64,000 bases of DNA from assembly GCF_014650595.1 (NCBI RefSeq), contig NZ_BMVG01000005.1, forward strand, positions 62,001 through 126,000, given 5' to 3'. The notes below the pieces were generated by a model that ran no database searches, had not been told where the DNA came from, and was given only the letters and a program-made list of their open reading frames with translations. Positions 36,058 through 44,448 of this stretch are shown here, piece by piece (the first letter of the stretch is position 1; each line of letters opens with the position of its first letter). The DNA comes from Streptomyces alanosinicus. Its GTDB lineage: Bacteria > Actinomycetota > Actinomycetes > Streptomycetales > Streptomycetaceae. Made by a program: the position numbers and the translations under genes.

Positions 36058-39000
36058 TCAGGGAGAGGAAAGGGGCACGACGGCGCTCAGCACCGCCCGC
36101 GCCGCCTCGGCCGGACGGGTGCGCAGGAAGTGATGGCCCCCGTCGGCGAGTTCGAGGAGATCGACGTGCTCGGCCAGGAGCAGCCAGTCCCGGTGGCGGT
36201 GGGCGTGACCACCGGTGTGCGGGTCGTCGGCGGCGAGGACCACCGAGACCGCCGCGGACAGCTTCACCGGTGGCGGGCTCCCCAGGGCTTCGCTGAAGTA
36301 GCGGTGCGCGCCCGCGCAGTCGTGCCGGTAGGCCGCACCGATGTGTTCGGCGTGCCGCGCGGTCAGCTCCGCGAGTTCCGCGAAGCCGTCGTCCGCGGCC
36401 AGCTGCGCCGCGATCTCGGCGTCGCTCCGGCTCGTCAGCTCATCGACGGCGGCGAGCCGGTCGGCGGCGGTGCCGAGCAGCTGCGCACCGAGGAACACCC
36501 GGGTCACCCGCACGCCCTGCCGCTCAAGCCTCCTGGCCGTCTCGACGGCCGGCGCGGCCCCCGAGGAATGACCCCAGAGCATGACCTCGGACAGACCGCG
36601 CGCCGCGATCTCGGCGGCGACCTGCTCGGCGACCTGCTCGATCGACGCGAACGGCTCAGGACGCGCGGACAGCTGGTGACCGGGCAGATCCACGGCGAGG
36701 ACCGCCACTCCACCAGCCGCCAGCGCGCCCGCCAGCGGCCGGTAGTTGACCGCGTTGCCGCCCGCGTGGGGGAAGCACACCAGCGTCGGGCGCGGCGCAC
36801 CGCCCTCGTCCGACAGGGAGACCAGCAGCTCCGGGCGCTGCCGGGCCGTGCCGTCGAGGATCGCGGCCAGATCGGCGAGGACCGGGTGCCGGGTGATGTC
36901 CTTCAGGGACACCGCGCGGTCGAGCGCGACGGTCAGCTTGACCGCGGTCAGAGAGGTGCCGCCCGAGTCGAAGAAGTGGTCCGTGCGGCCGATCCGCTCC
37001 TCGGGCACCCCCAGCAGTTCGGCCCAGGCCGCCGCCAGCCTCCGCTCGGCCGGGCTGAGCGGAGCGGACGCGTCCTTCGCCGTTTCCTGTGGCGCCGCCA
37101 CGTCCGCCAGCCCGATCAGCGCCTTGCGGTCGATCTTGCCGTTGGCCGTCAGCGGCAGGCCCTGCCGCCAGTGGAAGGCCGCGGGGACCATATAGGCGGG
37201 CAGCGCCGCGCCGAGTGCCTCGCGCAGCACCTCCGGCGGCCTGCGCGTACCGGTGTAGAAGGCGATCAGATGTCTGCTGCCGTCGGCCCGCTCGGCGACG
37301 ACCACCGCGCCGTCGCGTACTCCGTCCACCCGCAGCAGGGTGTTCTCGATCTCGCCGATCTCGATCCGGAAGCCACGGATCTTGACCTGGTTGTCGCGGC
37401 GGCCGAGGAACTCCAGCTTGCCGTCGGGGTGCCAGCGCCCCCAGTCGCCGCCCAGGTAGAGCCGCTCGGCGGGCCGGTACGGGTCCGTGCGGTACGCCTC
37501 ACGGGTCCGCTCCGGATCGTTGACGTACCCCCGGCCCACGCAGACCCCGGCGAACGCGATCAGCCCGGGGGCGCCCAGCGGGACCAGCGACAGATGTTCG
37601 TCGACGACGTAGACGCGTACGTTGTTGACCGCCCGCCCCAGCAGCACCCGGTCGGGCACCGTCTGAAGGATCTCGTGATTGGTGTCGTCCGAAGTCTCCG
37701 TGAGCCCATAGGCGTTGAGCAGCCTGATGTCCGGCTGGACCGCGAACCAGCGCTGGACCAGCTCCCGTTTCAGCGCCTCGCCGGTCACCGACACACACCG
37801 CAGGTCCGGCAGCGGACGCGGGTGCTGTTCGAGATACGAGACCACGACCTCCAGATAGGAGGGCACGACCTGTGCCACGCCGACGCGGCCCCGCTGCAGC
37901 GTGTCGACGAACCGTTCCACGTCGGTGATCACGTCCTGCTCGACCAGCAGGGTCCGTCCGCCGACCAGGAGCGGGGACAGCAGCTGCCACAGGGAGATGT
38001 CGAAGCACTGCGGGGCCGTCTGCGCCACCACGTATCCCTCGCCGAGCGCCAGGTCGTCGATCTTGGCGTGGAGATGGTTGAGCATGCCCGCGTGTTCGCA
38101 CATCGCGCCCTTCGGCTCACCGGTGGAGCCGGACGTGAAGTAGATGTAGGCGAGCCGGCCGGCGTCGACCCGGACACCGGGGTCGCCGTCGGCGTGCGGT
38201 TCCGCGTACGCGGCGCCGACCGGAAGCTTCTCGACCTCCGGCAGCGTGGCCAGCGCCTCGTCGAGGGTGCCGGCGCTGCCGGGTTCGGTCAGGACCAGCC
38301 GGCAGTCCGCGCGTGACAACGTTGCCGCGATCCGGCCGGCCGGGAAGTGCGGCTCGATCGGCAGATACACGCCGCCCGCCTTGAACACCGCCAACGTGGC
38401 CGCCAGCCAGTCGAGGTTGCGCTCGGTGACGACGGCGACCACGTCCTCCCGGTCCAGGCCCCGCGCCAGCAGCGCTCGCGCCAGCCGGTTCGCGCGCCGG
38501 TTCAGCTCGTCGTACGTCCACTCCCGCGCGCCGTGCACGGCCGCCACCGCGTGCGGATGCGCCCGTACCCGCTGCTCGAACAGTTCGTGCGCCCGCGCGT
38601 CCGGCAGCGGCCGGCGGGGCCCGGCCAGACCTTCCAGCTGCTCCCGTTCCTCCTCGGGCGACAGCAGGCTCTGCCGCGTGTGGTCGGCGTCCGGCTCGGC
38701 CGTCATCAGCCGCAGCGCCGTCACGTGGTAGCCGCCGACACGCGCCGCGGCCGGGGCGTCCAGCACGTCCGTGCGGTACCGCAGGCGCAGCGTCAGCCGT
38801 CCGCCCCGGTCGGACCAGTGCAGTTGCAGGACGCCGTCGTCGGTGTGGGTCCCTTCGGCTCCCGGCGGCCCGAACACGACCTCGTACGGCGGCTCGGTCA
38901 GCCCCAGCTCCCAGCGCAGCTTCTCCACCGGGAACTCCCGGTGCGCCAGCACCTCCGCCTCGGCGTGCTCGGCGGCCGACAGCAGGGCCTGCCAGGATCC

Positions 39001-39324
39001 CGGGAGTACGGCCAGCCGGCAGGGCAGCGGCTCGCCGCGCACCCCGGTGGTGTACCCCGTGACCACCTCCGGCTCGCCGGAGAGCGCGGCCAGCACCTTG
39101 GCGTGCGCGGCGAGAAGCAGCGCGCTGACCGGCACCCCCCGGTGCCGGACCAGCTCACGCATCGCGTCCGCCACGTCGTCCGGCACGGGTGTCTCGTGCT
39201 CGGCCGCTCCCTCGGCCGGGGCCGCCTCGGGCGGCTGCCGGACCCAGCGCGGCACCGTGGTGACACCGCCGGCGGTCAGTACCCGGCTCCAGAACTCCCG
39301 GTCCGCTTCCACGCGCACTCCCAT
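36058..39324 (-). CDS. One-module NRPS: half-condensation, adenylation, carrier, thioesterase
   Basis: A 1088-residue synthetase. Residues 1-210 match only the C-terminal lobe of a condensation domain (REFWSRVLTAGG, FPVEKLRWELGL) and lack HHxxxDG. Adenylation spans about 245-740 (AYIYFTSGSTGEPKG, NAYGLTETS, LTANGKIDRKAL), carrier about 755-825 (FFDSGGTSL, Ser791), thioesterase about 845-1085 (LWGHSSGAA with Ser920, and GGHHF). By hand alignment to GrsA the pocket reads D-I-W-Q-S-T-A-D-D-K; the two acidic residues would suit a short basic side chain such as Dap. The start is real: GAGGAAGG precedes it. The next upstream gene supplies a second carrier. Confidence 0.9.
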   Translation of the reverse strand: MGVRVEADREFWSRVLTAGGVTTVPRWVRQPPEAAPAEGAAEHETPVPDDVADAMRELVRHRGVPVSALLLAAHAKVLAALSGEPEVVTGYTTGVRGEPLPCRLAVLPGSWQALLSAAEHAEAEVLAHREFPVEKLRWELGLTEPPYEVVFGPPGAEGTHTDDGVLQLHWSDRGGRLTLRLRYRTDVLDAPAAARVGGYHVTALRLMTAEPDADHTRQSLLSPEEEREQLEGLAGPRRPLPDARAHELFEQRVRAHPHAVAAVHGAREWTYDELNRRANRLARALLARGLDREDVVAVVTERNLDWLAATLAVFKAGGVYLPIEPHFPAGRIAATLSRADCRLVLTEPGSAGTLDEALATLPEVEKLPVGAAYAEPHADGDPGVRVDAGRLAYIYFTSGSTGEPKGAMCEHAGMLNHLHAKIDDLALGEGYVVAQTAPQCFDISLWQLLSPLLVGGRTLLVEQDVITDVERFVDTLQRGRVGVAQVVPSYLEVVVSYLEQHPRPLPDLRCVSVTGEALKRELVQRWFAVQPDIRLLNAYGLTETSDDTNHEILQTVPDRVLLGRAVNNVRVYVVDEHLSLVPLGAPGLIAFAGVCVGRGYVNDPERTREAYRTDPYRPAERLYLGGDWGRWHPDGKLEFLGRRDNQVKIRGFRIEIGEIENTLLRVDGVRDGAVVVAERADGSRHLIAFYTGTRRPPEVLREALGAALPAYMVPAAFHWRQGLPLTANGKIDRKALIGLADVAAPQETAKDASAPLSPAERRLAAAWAELLGVPEERIGRTDHFFDSGGTSLTAVKLTVALDRAVSLKDITRHPVLADLAAILDGTARQRPELLVSLSDEGGAPRPTLVCFPHAGGNAVNYRPLAGALAAGGVAVLAVDLPGHQLSARPEPFASIEQVAEQVAAEIAARGLSEVMLWGHSSGAAPAVETARRLERQGVRVTRVFLGAQLLGTAADRLAAVDELTSRSDAEIAAQLAADDGFAELAELTARHAEHIGAAYRHDCAGAHRYFSEALGSPPPVKLSAAVSVVLAADDPHTGGHAHRHRDWLLLAEHVDLLELADGGHHFLRTRPAEAARAVLSAVVPLSSP

Positions 39325-39378
39325 GGCATAGCCTTCCTCAACTCACCGCCGACGCGTCGACGCGGGGGTATTGGCTGT

Positions 39379-41994
39379 TTACGTGGTCCGGCCGGCGGCG
39401 TGGGGCCGGATGCCGTGCTCCGGCATGTCCACGGCGGGATTGCCGCCCCACTGTGCGTCCGGGGGGACTTCCTCGCCCTTCATGAGGAAGGAATCGGGGG
39501 CCAGCACCGAGCCGTCGCCCATGGCCACGCCGTAGTGCACATGGGCGCCGACGCCCAGCGTGCAGGCGGTGCCCAGCGTGGTGATGTCGGACTTGAAGGT
39601 GCCGTCCTCCTGCGAGTGGCACTGGAGCTTGCTCCCGGCGTTGAGGGTGCAGTCGTCGCCGATGACGGCGAGCGTCCGGTCGGTGACGTAGCAGCCGTCG
39701 TCGAACACCCTGCTGCCGATGCGGACGCCGAGCATGCGCCAGACGAGGCTCTTGAAGGGCGTTCCGTTGAACAGGTTCAGGTAGTGGTCCGGAACCTTCC
39801 ACACACGCTCGGTCAGCCAGAAGGTTCGTTCGTAGATGGAGCACAACTGGGGGCGGAATCTGCGGAAGGACAGCAGACAGCGCTCCACCAGGACGTAGTA
39901 CGCGGTGGACAGCGCGAGCGTCAGCACCAGATACGCGGCGATGACCACATGCCCGATCCTGCCGTACAGGCCGACGGAGGCCAGGGCGAGCAGGGTGAGC
40001 GCGAAGGTGTGCAGCCAGCGCACGCACAGCATCAGGGCCATCGAGCGAAGGTTGTAGCGGTTCTTCATCGCGAGCCGACGGTGCAGCGTCTCGCCCGTCC
40101 TGAGGTGATCGAACCGTGCGTCACGGTCCACGGAGCGGGGGATCTCGAAGCACGGCGAGCCGAGGAGGCCCACGCCTTCACGGATCTCGCCGTCGAGGGG
40201 AATCATCACTTTCGTCGCGAGGAGGCAGTTGTCGCCCGTTCTGCCGCCGACGGGATAGGCGATGTTGTTGCCCAGGAAGTTGTGCGGCCCGATCGACACC
40301 CGGGACAGCCGGAAGGACGTACTGGAGTAGTCCGCGTTGAGCACGGAGAGACCGTCGGCCACCATCGTTCCGCTGCCCACGGAGACCAGGAAGGGCGTCT
40401 CGTGCTGCATCTCGGTGCCGAAGTTGGACCCGGTCTGCTCCACATGTGACAGGTCGTAGCCGAGTCCGCGGAGGTAGTGGACGATGTAGGAGCTGTCACC
40501 GAAGAGCCAGGCGAAGAACTTGATGTTCGTCATGCGCGCTGTCGCCTGGTGCACCGAGTAGTGGAATCCGTACAGCGGATAGACCCGGTCGGGCCTGACG
40601 GCCAGCCGCAGCAGCCGCGGAACGCTGTACAGGACGGCGAGACCGACCACGACGAAGCCGAAGAAGAGGACCGACGAGATGATCAGCCCGTCGGTGATCA
40701 GTTCCGCCGCCGTCAGCGCGCTCGTCTGCGGGTCGAGCCGCTTGCCGATCGCCGGTACCCCGGTGAACAGCATGTACACCCCGCCGACGGCCAGAGGGAT
40801 GTACACGAAGAGCAGCTGCACCAGGGTGACGCAGCCGAACCAGGCCCGGCGCCCGGTGCCGCACCTGGCCGGCGCGACCCGGAGGTAGTCGACCTTGGTG
40901 GGCTCGGCCGGCGAGCCGTGCCAGTGCTCGCCGGCCGGGACCGCCTGGCCGCGGTGGAGGGCGGAGGCATGGCCGAGCTGGGCGCCGTCGCCCAGCGAGG
41001 TGTCGATGTCCAGGACCGTCTTCTCGCCGACGAACACATCGCGTCCGAGCGTGATCCGGCCGGTCTGGATGCGGCCCGCGAAGGCCCGGTAACCGAGGAA
41101 GAAGGAGTCCTTGCGGACCACCGCACCGGAGCCGATGGTCAGCAGGTCGGTGCAGACCGGCACGGAGTGCGACAGGATCGTGACTCCCCTGCCGATCCGG
41201 GCGCCGAGGGCCCGCAGATACAGCACGTACAGCGGAGTTCCGACGAGGAAGACCATGGGATTCGCGTGCAGGAGCACCTTGACGAGCCAGAAGCGCAGAT
41301 ACGTCAGGCCCCAGACGGGAAACTCACCGGGTCTCCAACGGCCGATGAGCAGCCACTTCGCGGCGATCGGGAACGCGCACAGGGCGACGAACCCGATTCC
41401 GCCGAACAACAGCGACCGCAGATAGATGTCGACGACGCCTGAACCGGTGGCGATCCACTCGTACCCCGAGGCGGTGACGAACCCGGAGACAAGGGAGTAG
41501 CCGAGGAACACCAGCAACTGGGCTGTTCCGCAGAGCAGATGGCTGACCCGGTTCCCGCGCGGCGCCGGAGCCGCCGGCGAGGGCGCAGGAGCCATGGCCG
41601 GCAGTGGTGCGGACACCGGCCGGGCGGGGACCGGACCGGCGGGTGCGGGAGCCGCATCGGCTGCGCGGGCCGCAGCGGCGGCGGCAGCGGCCGCATCGCC
41701 GAGAGCCGACGCCAGGCTCCGGATCGTGGGATGCCGGTAGATGTCCTTCATGGACGGGGACGGCAGGTCCGCACGTTTTCGGATCCGCGCGCAGAACTGT
41801 GCCATGACCAGGGAGTTGGCGCCGAGGTCGGTGAAGAAATGGCTGTCGACCGCGACATGCTCGGCGCCCAGGACGTCGGCCAGTGTCTGCGCGTACTTCT
41901 GCTCGGTCTCCCACCCGTCCGGGACGGTGTCGCGCACGGCGACGGCAGGTTCGTGCGGCCCGGATATGGGGACCTCGGAGGACTGCTCCACCAT
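39379..41994 (-). CDS. Carrier domain fused to Pls/PosA-type NRPS terminal membrane region
   Basis: An 871-residue membrane protein. A carrier domain occupies about residues 30-100 (FFTDLGANSLVMAQF, Ser61), then an Ala/Pro linker (101-147). The rest alternates hydrophobic segments with left-handed beta-helix stretches (IGRGVTILSHSVPVCTDLL, IGPHNFLGNNIAYPVGG, IGDDCTLNAGSKLQCHS). This is the architecture of the NRPS terminal region in Pls/PosA polyamino-acid synthetases, but without their adenylation domain. The NRPS gene 54 bases downstream could load this carrier in trans. First gene of the operon; a polymerase/exporter-like role for diaminopropionate is inferred. Confidence 0.85.
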   Translation of the reverse strand: MVEQSSEVPISGPHEPAVAVRDTVPDGWETEQKYAQTLADVLGAEHVAVDSHFFTDLGANSLVMAQFCARIRKRADLPSPSMKDIYRHPTIRSLASALGDAAAAAAAAARAADAAPAPAGPVPARPVSAPLPAMAPAPSPAAPAPRGNRVSHLLCGTAQLLVFLGYSLVSGFVTASGYEWIATGSGVVDIYLRSLLFGGIGFVALCAFPIAAKWLLIGRWRPGEFPVWGLTYLRFWLVKVLLHANPMVFLVGTPLYVLYLRALGARIGRGVTILSHSVPVCTDLLTIGSGAVVRKDSFFLGYRAFAGRIQTGRITLGRDVFVGEKTVLDIDTSLGDGAQLGHASALHRGQAVPAGEHWHGSPAEPTKVDYLRVAPARCGTGRRAWFGCVTLVQLLFVYIPLAVGGVYMLFTGVPAIGKRLDPQTSALTAAELITDGLIISSVLFFGFVVVGLAVLYSVPRLLRLAVRPDRVYPLYGFHYSVHQATARMTNIKFFAWLFGDSSYIVHYLRGLGYDLSHVEQTGSNFGTEMQHETPFLVSVGSGTMVADGLSVLNADYSSTSFRLSRVSIGPHNFLGNNIAYPVGGRTGDNCLLATKVMIPLDGEIREGVGLLGSPCFEIPRSVDRDARFDHLRTGETLHRRLAMKNRYNLRSMALMLCVRWLHTFALTLLALASVGLYGRIGHVVIAAYLVLTLALSTAYYVLVERCLLSFRRFRPQLCSIYERTFWLTERVWKVPDHYLNLFNGTPFKSLVWRMLGVRIGSRVFDDGCYVTDRTLAVIGDDCTLNAGSKLQCHSQEDGTFKSDITTLGTACTLGVGAHVHYGVAMGDGSVLAPDSFLMKGEEVPPDAQWGGNPAVDMPEHGIRPHAAGRTT

Positions 41995-42072
41995 GCGATC
42001 TCCCGGAGAGCGTGGACTGTGGCCCGATCAAGGACCGGCGGCTCCAGTCTGTCCATGAATAGATCAGACTGC

Positions 42073-42103
42073 TACTTGTCTCCACACTCGACCAAGGTGT
42101 CAA
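42073..42103 (-). promoter_or_regulatory. Possible promoter of the diaminopropionate/NRPS operon
   Basis: On the minus strand a consensus TTGACA (42098-42103) lies about 100 bases upstream of the first gene. A weak -10-like CAAGTA (42073-42078) follows after 19 bases. Spacing is long and the -10 poor, so only the -35 is convincing. Confidence 0.3.
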
Positions 42104-42333
42104 AAATGCCCGGTTAGGCCGTCTTTCCTCGGTTCCACGCAGGACGGGGGCGCCCGCGGATCACCCGGACGGCGGTACCCCCGGGGGCCCCACAGCTGTC
42201 GGCGGTGGGCCGCGGGCCCAGGAACCGCCGTGGGAACGGGGGAAGCCCCCGGCCCGGACACCGCGAGCGGCGCCTGCCGGGCAAAGCCCAGGTCGGGCGC
42301 CTTCGGCAGGGGGCTCCGGCCTCGCGACTGTGC

Positions 42334-43104
42334 CTACTTCGGCACGGTGAGGATTTCGGCTCCGTCGTCGGTGATGGCGATGGTGTGCTCGCTGTGTGCT
42401 GTCCGGCAGCCTGTCGCGCTTCGGAGCGTCCAGCCGTCGGCATCGGTGACGAGTCGGGCGGTGTCCGCCATGACCCACGGCTCCAGCGCCAGCAGCAGCC
42501 CAGGGCGCAGCCTGTATCCACGGCCGGGCCGTCCGGTGTTCGCAACGTGCGGGTCCTGGTGCATCGTTGATCCGATGCCATGGCCTCCGAACTCGGTGTT
42601 GATCGGGTACCCCGCCTCGCTGAGGACCGTGCCGATGGCATGGGAGATGTCGCCGATGCGGGCCCCGGGCCCGGCAGCGGCGATCCCCGCGGCCAGCGCG
42701 CGTTCGGTCGCACTGATCATCGCGACGCTCTCCGGAGGCTCTGCGTCGCCCACGATGAAGCTGATGGCGGCGTCCGCGGCGACTCCGCCTCGGGAGACGG
42801 CGAGGTCGAGTGTCAGCAGATCGCCGTCGGCAAGCGTGTGGTCGTACGGCCGTCCGTGGAGCACGGCGTCGTTGACGGCCGTGCAGATGTAGTGGCCGAA
42901 CGGGCCGCGTCCGAACGACGGCTCGTAGTCGACGTAGCAGGACTGCGCTCCCGCATCGACGATCAGGGCCTTGGCCCACCGGTCGATGTCCAGAAGGTTC
43001 GTGCCGATCGTGCTGCGGCTCTTCAGCGTCTGCAGGATGTCGGCGACCAGGGCGCCTGTGCCTCTTGCCCGGGCCAGCAGGGTGGGGTTCAGGATCTCGA
43101 TCAT
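42334..43104 (-). CDS. map: Type I methionine aminopeptidase (extra copy)
   Basis: A 256-residue enzyme that removes N-terminal Met. All five metal ligands are visible: Asp in LLTLDLAVSR, Asp in GVAADAAISF, His in GGHGIGSTMHQ, Glu in LLALEPWVM and Glu in TAHSEHTIAIT. The substrate His is in VNDAVLHGRPYDHTL. It lacks an N-terminal zinc finger. Being between a biosynthetic operon and gene relics, it is probably an accessory paralogue rather than the housekeeping copy. Such paralogues can serve as resistance copies, which is only a hypothesis here. The promoter region carries a large palindrome overlapping a TATAGT box. Confidence 0.9.
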   Translation of the reverse strand: MIEILNPTLLARARGTGALVADILQTLKSRSTIGTNLLDIDRWAKALIVDAGAQSCYVDYEPSFGRGPFGHYICTAVNDAVLHGRPYDHTLADGDLLTLDLAVSRGGVAADAAISFIVGDAEPPESVAMISATERALAAGIAAAGPGARIGDISHAIGTVLSEAGYPINTEFGGHGIGSTMHQDPHVANTGRPGRGYRLRPGLLLALEPWVMADTARLVTDADGWTLRSATGCRTAHSEHTIAITDDGAEILTVPK

Positions 43105-43124
43105 GCGGCGCCCTTCTCATGCAA

Positions 43125-43166
43125 CCAATTACTATACCGGCCATACAATACCGGTATTGTAATTGG
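43125..43166. promoter_or_regulatory. Nested palindromic operator upstream of map
   Basis: CCAATTACTATACCGG (43125-43140) pairs with 43151-43166 over 16 bases with one mismatch, spaced 10 bases. Inside is a perfect 18-base palindrome, TACAATACCGGTATTGTA (43144-43161). On the minus strand a TATAGT -10-like box (43131-43136) lies within it, 27 bases before the map start. This looks like a repressor site (GntR-like in style); no regulator gene is adjacent. Confidence 0.65.
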
Positions 43167-43167
43167 G

Positions 43168-43586
43168 TGCGCGTTCGGGTTCGAGCCGCCACTCGGTTTC
43201 GCCTGGTGTGCGGGTACCGCGTGACGGTCGTCCTCCCGGGCGACCGGGTCTGCAGTGGTCCAGCAATGGCGCGGTTCTGCAGCTCAATGCCGCGAGGGGC
43301 TGACTCTGTCCGAGTTCGCTGCGCGGCACGGCCGTACGACGGGCGGTATCCATGCGCGTCTGGACCGGTTTGTTCCACAGTCCGGTTCGGAACGTCGACG
43401 ATCCGTTGGATCGGCTGACGTCTCGACTGGCCGCGGATCCTGGTTACACATGGCGTGAGGTGGGTGCCGAGCGGCGTCTTCGTGAACGAAGTCCTCTGCG
43501 ACAACTCTGTGGCAGACCTGCTCGTCGCGCTGACACTGCTGGTCGTCGCCGCAGCCGGAGCCCTCACCACACGGTATGAGCGCTTG
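43168..43586 (+). other. Decayed coding sequence with a winged-helix-like motif
   Basis: No intact gene. In the plus strand, a stretch near 43300-43375 reads LTLSEFAARHGRTTGGIHAR, a pattern found at the end of several actinobacterial DNA-associated proteins. The preceding residues (WSSNGAVLQLNAAR-like) and the following ones (LAADPGYTWREVG) lie in other frames, so at least two frameshifts separate them. I read it as a relic; family uncertain. Confidence 0.45.
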
Positions 43587-43621
43587 GTCCTGTCATCCCT
43601 GAGAGGCAGGGATGACAGGAC
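43587..43621. terminator. Perfect 14-base hairpin
   Basis: Arms gtcctgtcatccct (43587-43600) and its exact complement (43608-43621) enclose a 7-base loop. It follows the decayed sequence above. It lacks a T-run on either strand, so terminator function is likely but unproven. Confidence 0.5.
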
Positions 43622-43814
43622 GTAGGACGCTGCAACCTGCCAGGTGGCCGGGCCGGGTAAGACCGACCAGCCGGCCTTCGGGCGACCCCGAGACGGACTG
43701 TCGTTCGTCACCCGCAGGCTCGCTTGAGCGGTGACCCGTGTCGGCGGGAACCCCTGCGTCTGTCCCCTCGACCTGAATTGGCCGATATGATGCTTCTGTT
43801 CTCCCGGAAGGCGT

Positions 43815-43955
43815 CACTCCACCCCGCGCCGTGAGCCTGCCACTTGGCATGATGTCCGGTTCGTGATCATGCGAGCTCCATGAGAGCAAGGGGGCGTTGT
43901 GCGTCGCGGGCGTTGCGGCGCAGGCCGACCGCGATGTTCGTGACGCCGCTCCGCC
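43815..43955 (-). pseudogene. Relic of an ISAs1-family transposase 3' end
   Basis: On the minus strand the segment reads NIAVGLRRNARDAQRPLALM and then a stop. This matches the last residues of the intact transposase at 56828-58012 ([19 protein letters not shown]). The following non-coding bases (catgatcacgaa...ggacatcatg) also resemble the region between that transposase's stop and the right end of its element. Only the 3' end of the element remains, abutting a FadD fragment. Confidence 0.7.
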
Positions 43956-44168
43956 GAGCGTCTCGGGCCTGTTGCCGCTGACACACGCCAACCCGGCGGC
44001 GCGCTTTACGCCCAGCTCGCGCAACGCCCTCGCCAGCCGCCACACCTCTTCCGGCGCCTGCCAGAAGGTGAGCACGCGGGCTCCGGATCCGATCGCCGAC
44101 CGGTCGGCGCGGTGGTGGACGGCGTCGACGAGATCGGTGACATATGCAGCGGGCACCGGATACTCTTT
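43956..44168 (-). pseudogene. N-terminal fragment of an acyl-CoA synthetase (FadD-like)
   Basis: A minus-strand frame reads PVPAAYVTDLVDAVHHRADR and then VWRLARALRELGVKRAAGLA followed by CVSGNRPETL, the typical first 65-70 residues of AMP-binding acyl-CoA ligases. It is cut directly by the ISAs1 relic, losing the whole AMP-binding core, so it cannot be functional. Confidence 0.65.
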
Positions 44169-44448
44169 CGCGGGATTGGCCAAGGCGGCAGTTGCGCCAT
44201 GGGGAAGGCCCGCCCGCCACAGGCACACAACAACGTGGGGCCGCCTCGCCCATGTGGTCGATCCGCTGATGGGGTGCCCTGCGCGTGGCCTCGGCTCCCA
44301 GTGGTTCGCGAAGTTCCTCTGCCTGGCGCGGTCCGCCCACGGACCGCCGACGCCGAGGCGGTCGGGTATGCCCGTATCGGCTGCTCCCGCGCAACCACCC
44401 TCCGCCCATCCCTCGACTCGGAAGCCGGCACGCACCGTCTCACCCGCC

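Noticed and set aside
42269..42302. Terminator after map (ggcgcc...gggcaaagccc...gggcgcc)
   Set aside because: The core hairpin is short and the outer arms pair with several mismatches, so it was left out as a feature.
43168..43190. A gttcgagcc element resembling a tRNA T-loop
   Set aside because: The flanking bases do not form the five-pair T stem, and no acceptor, D or anticodon arms are found. No tRNA genes were seen in the window.
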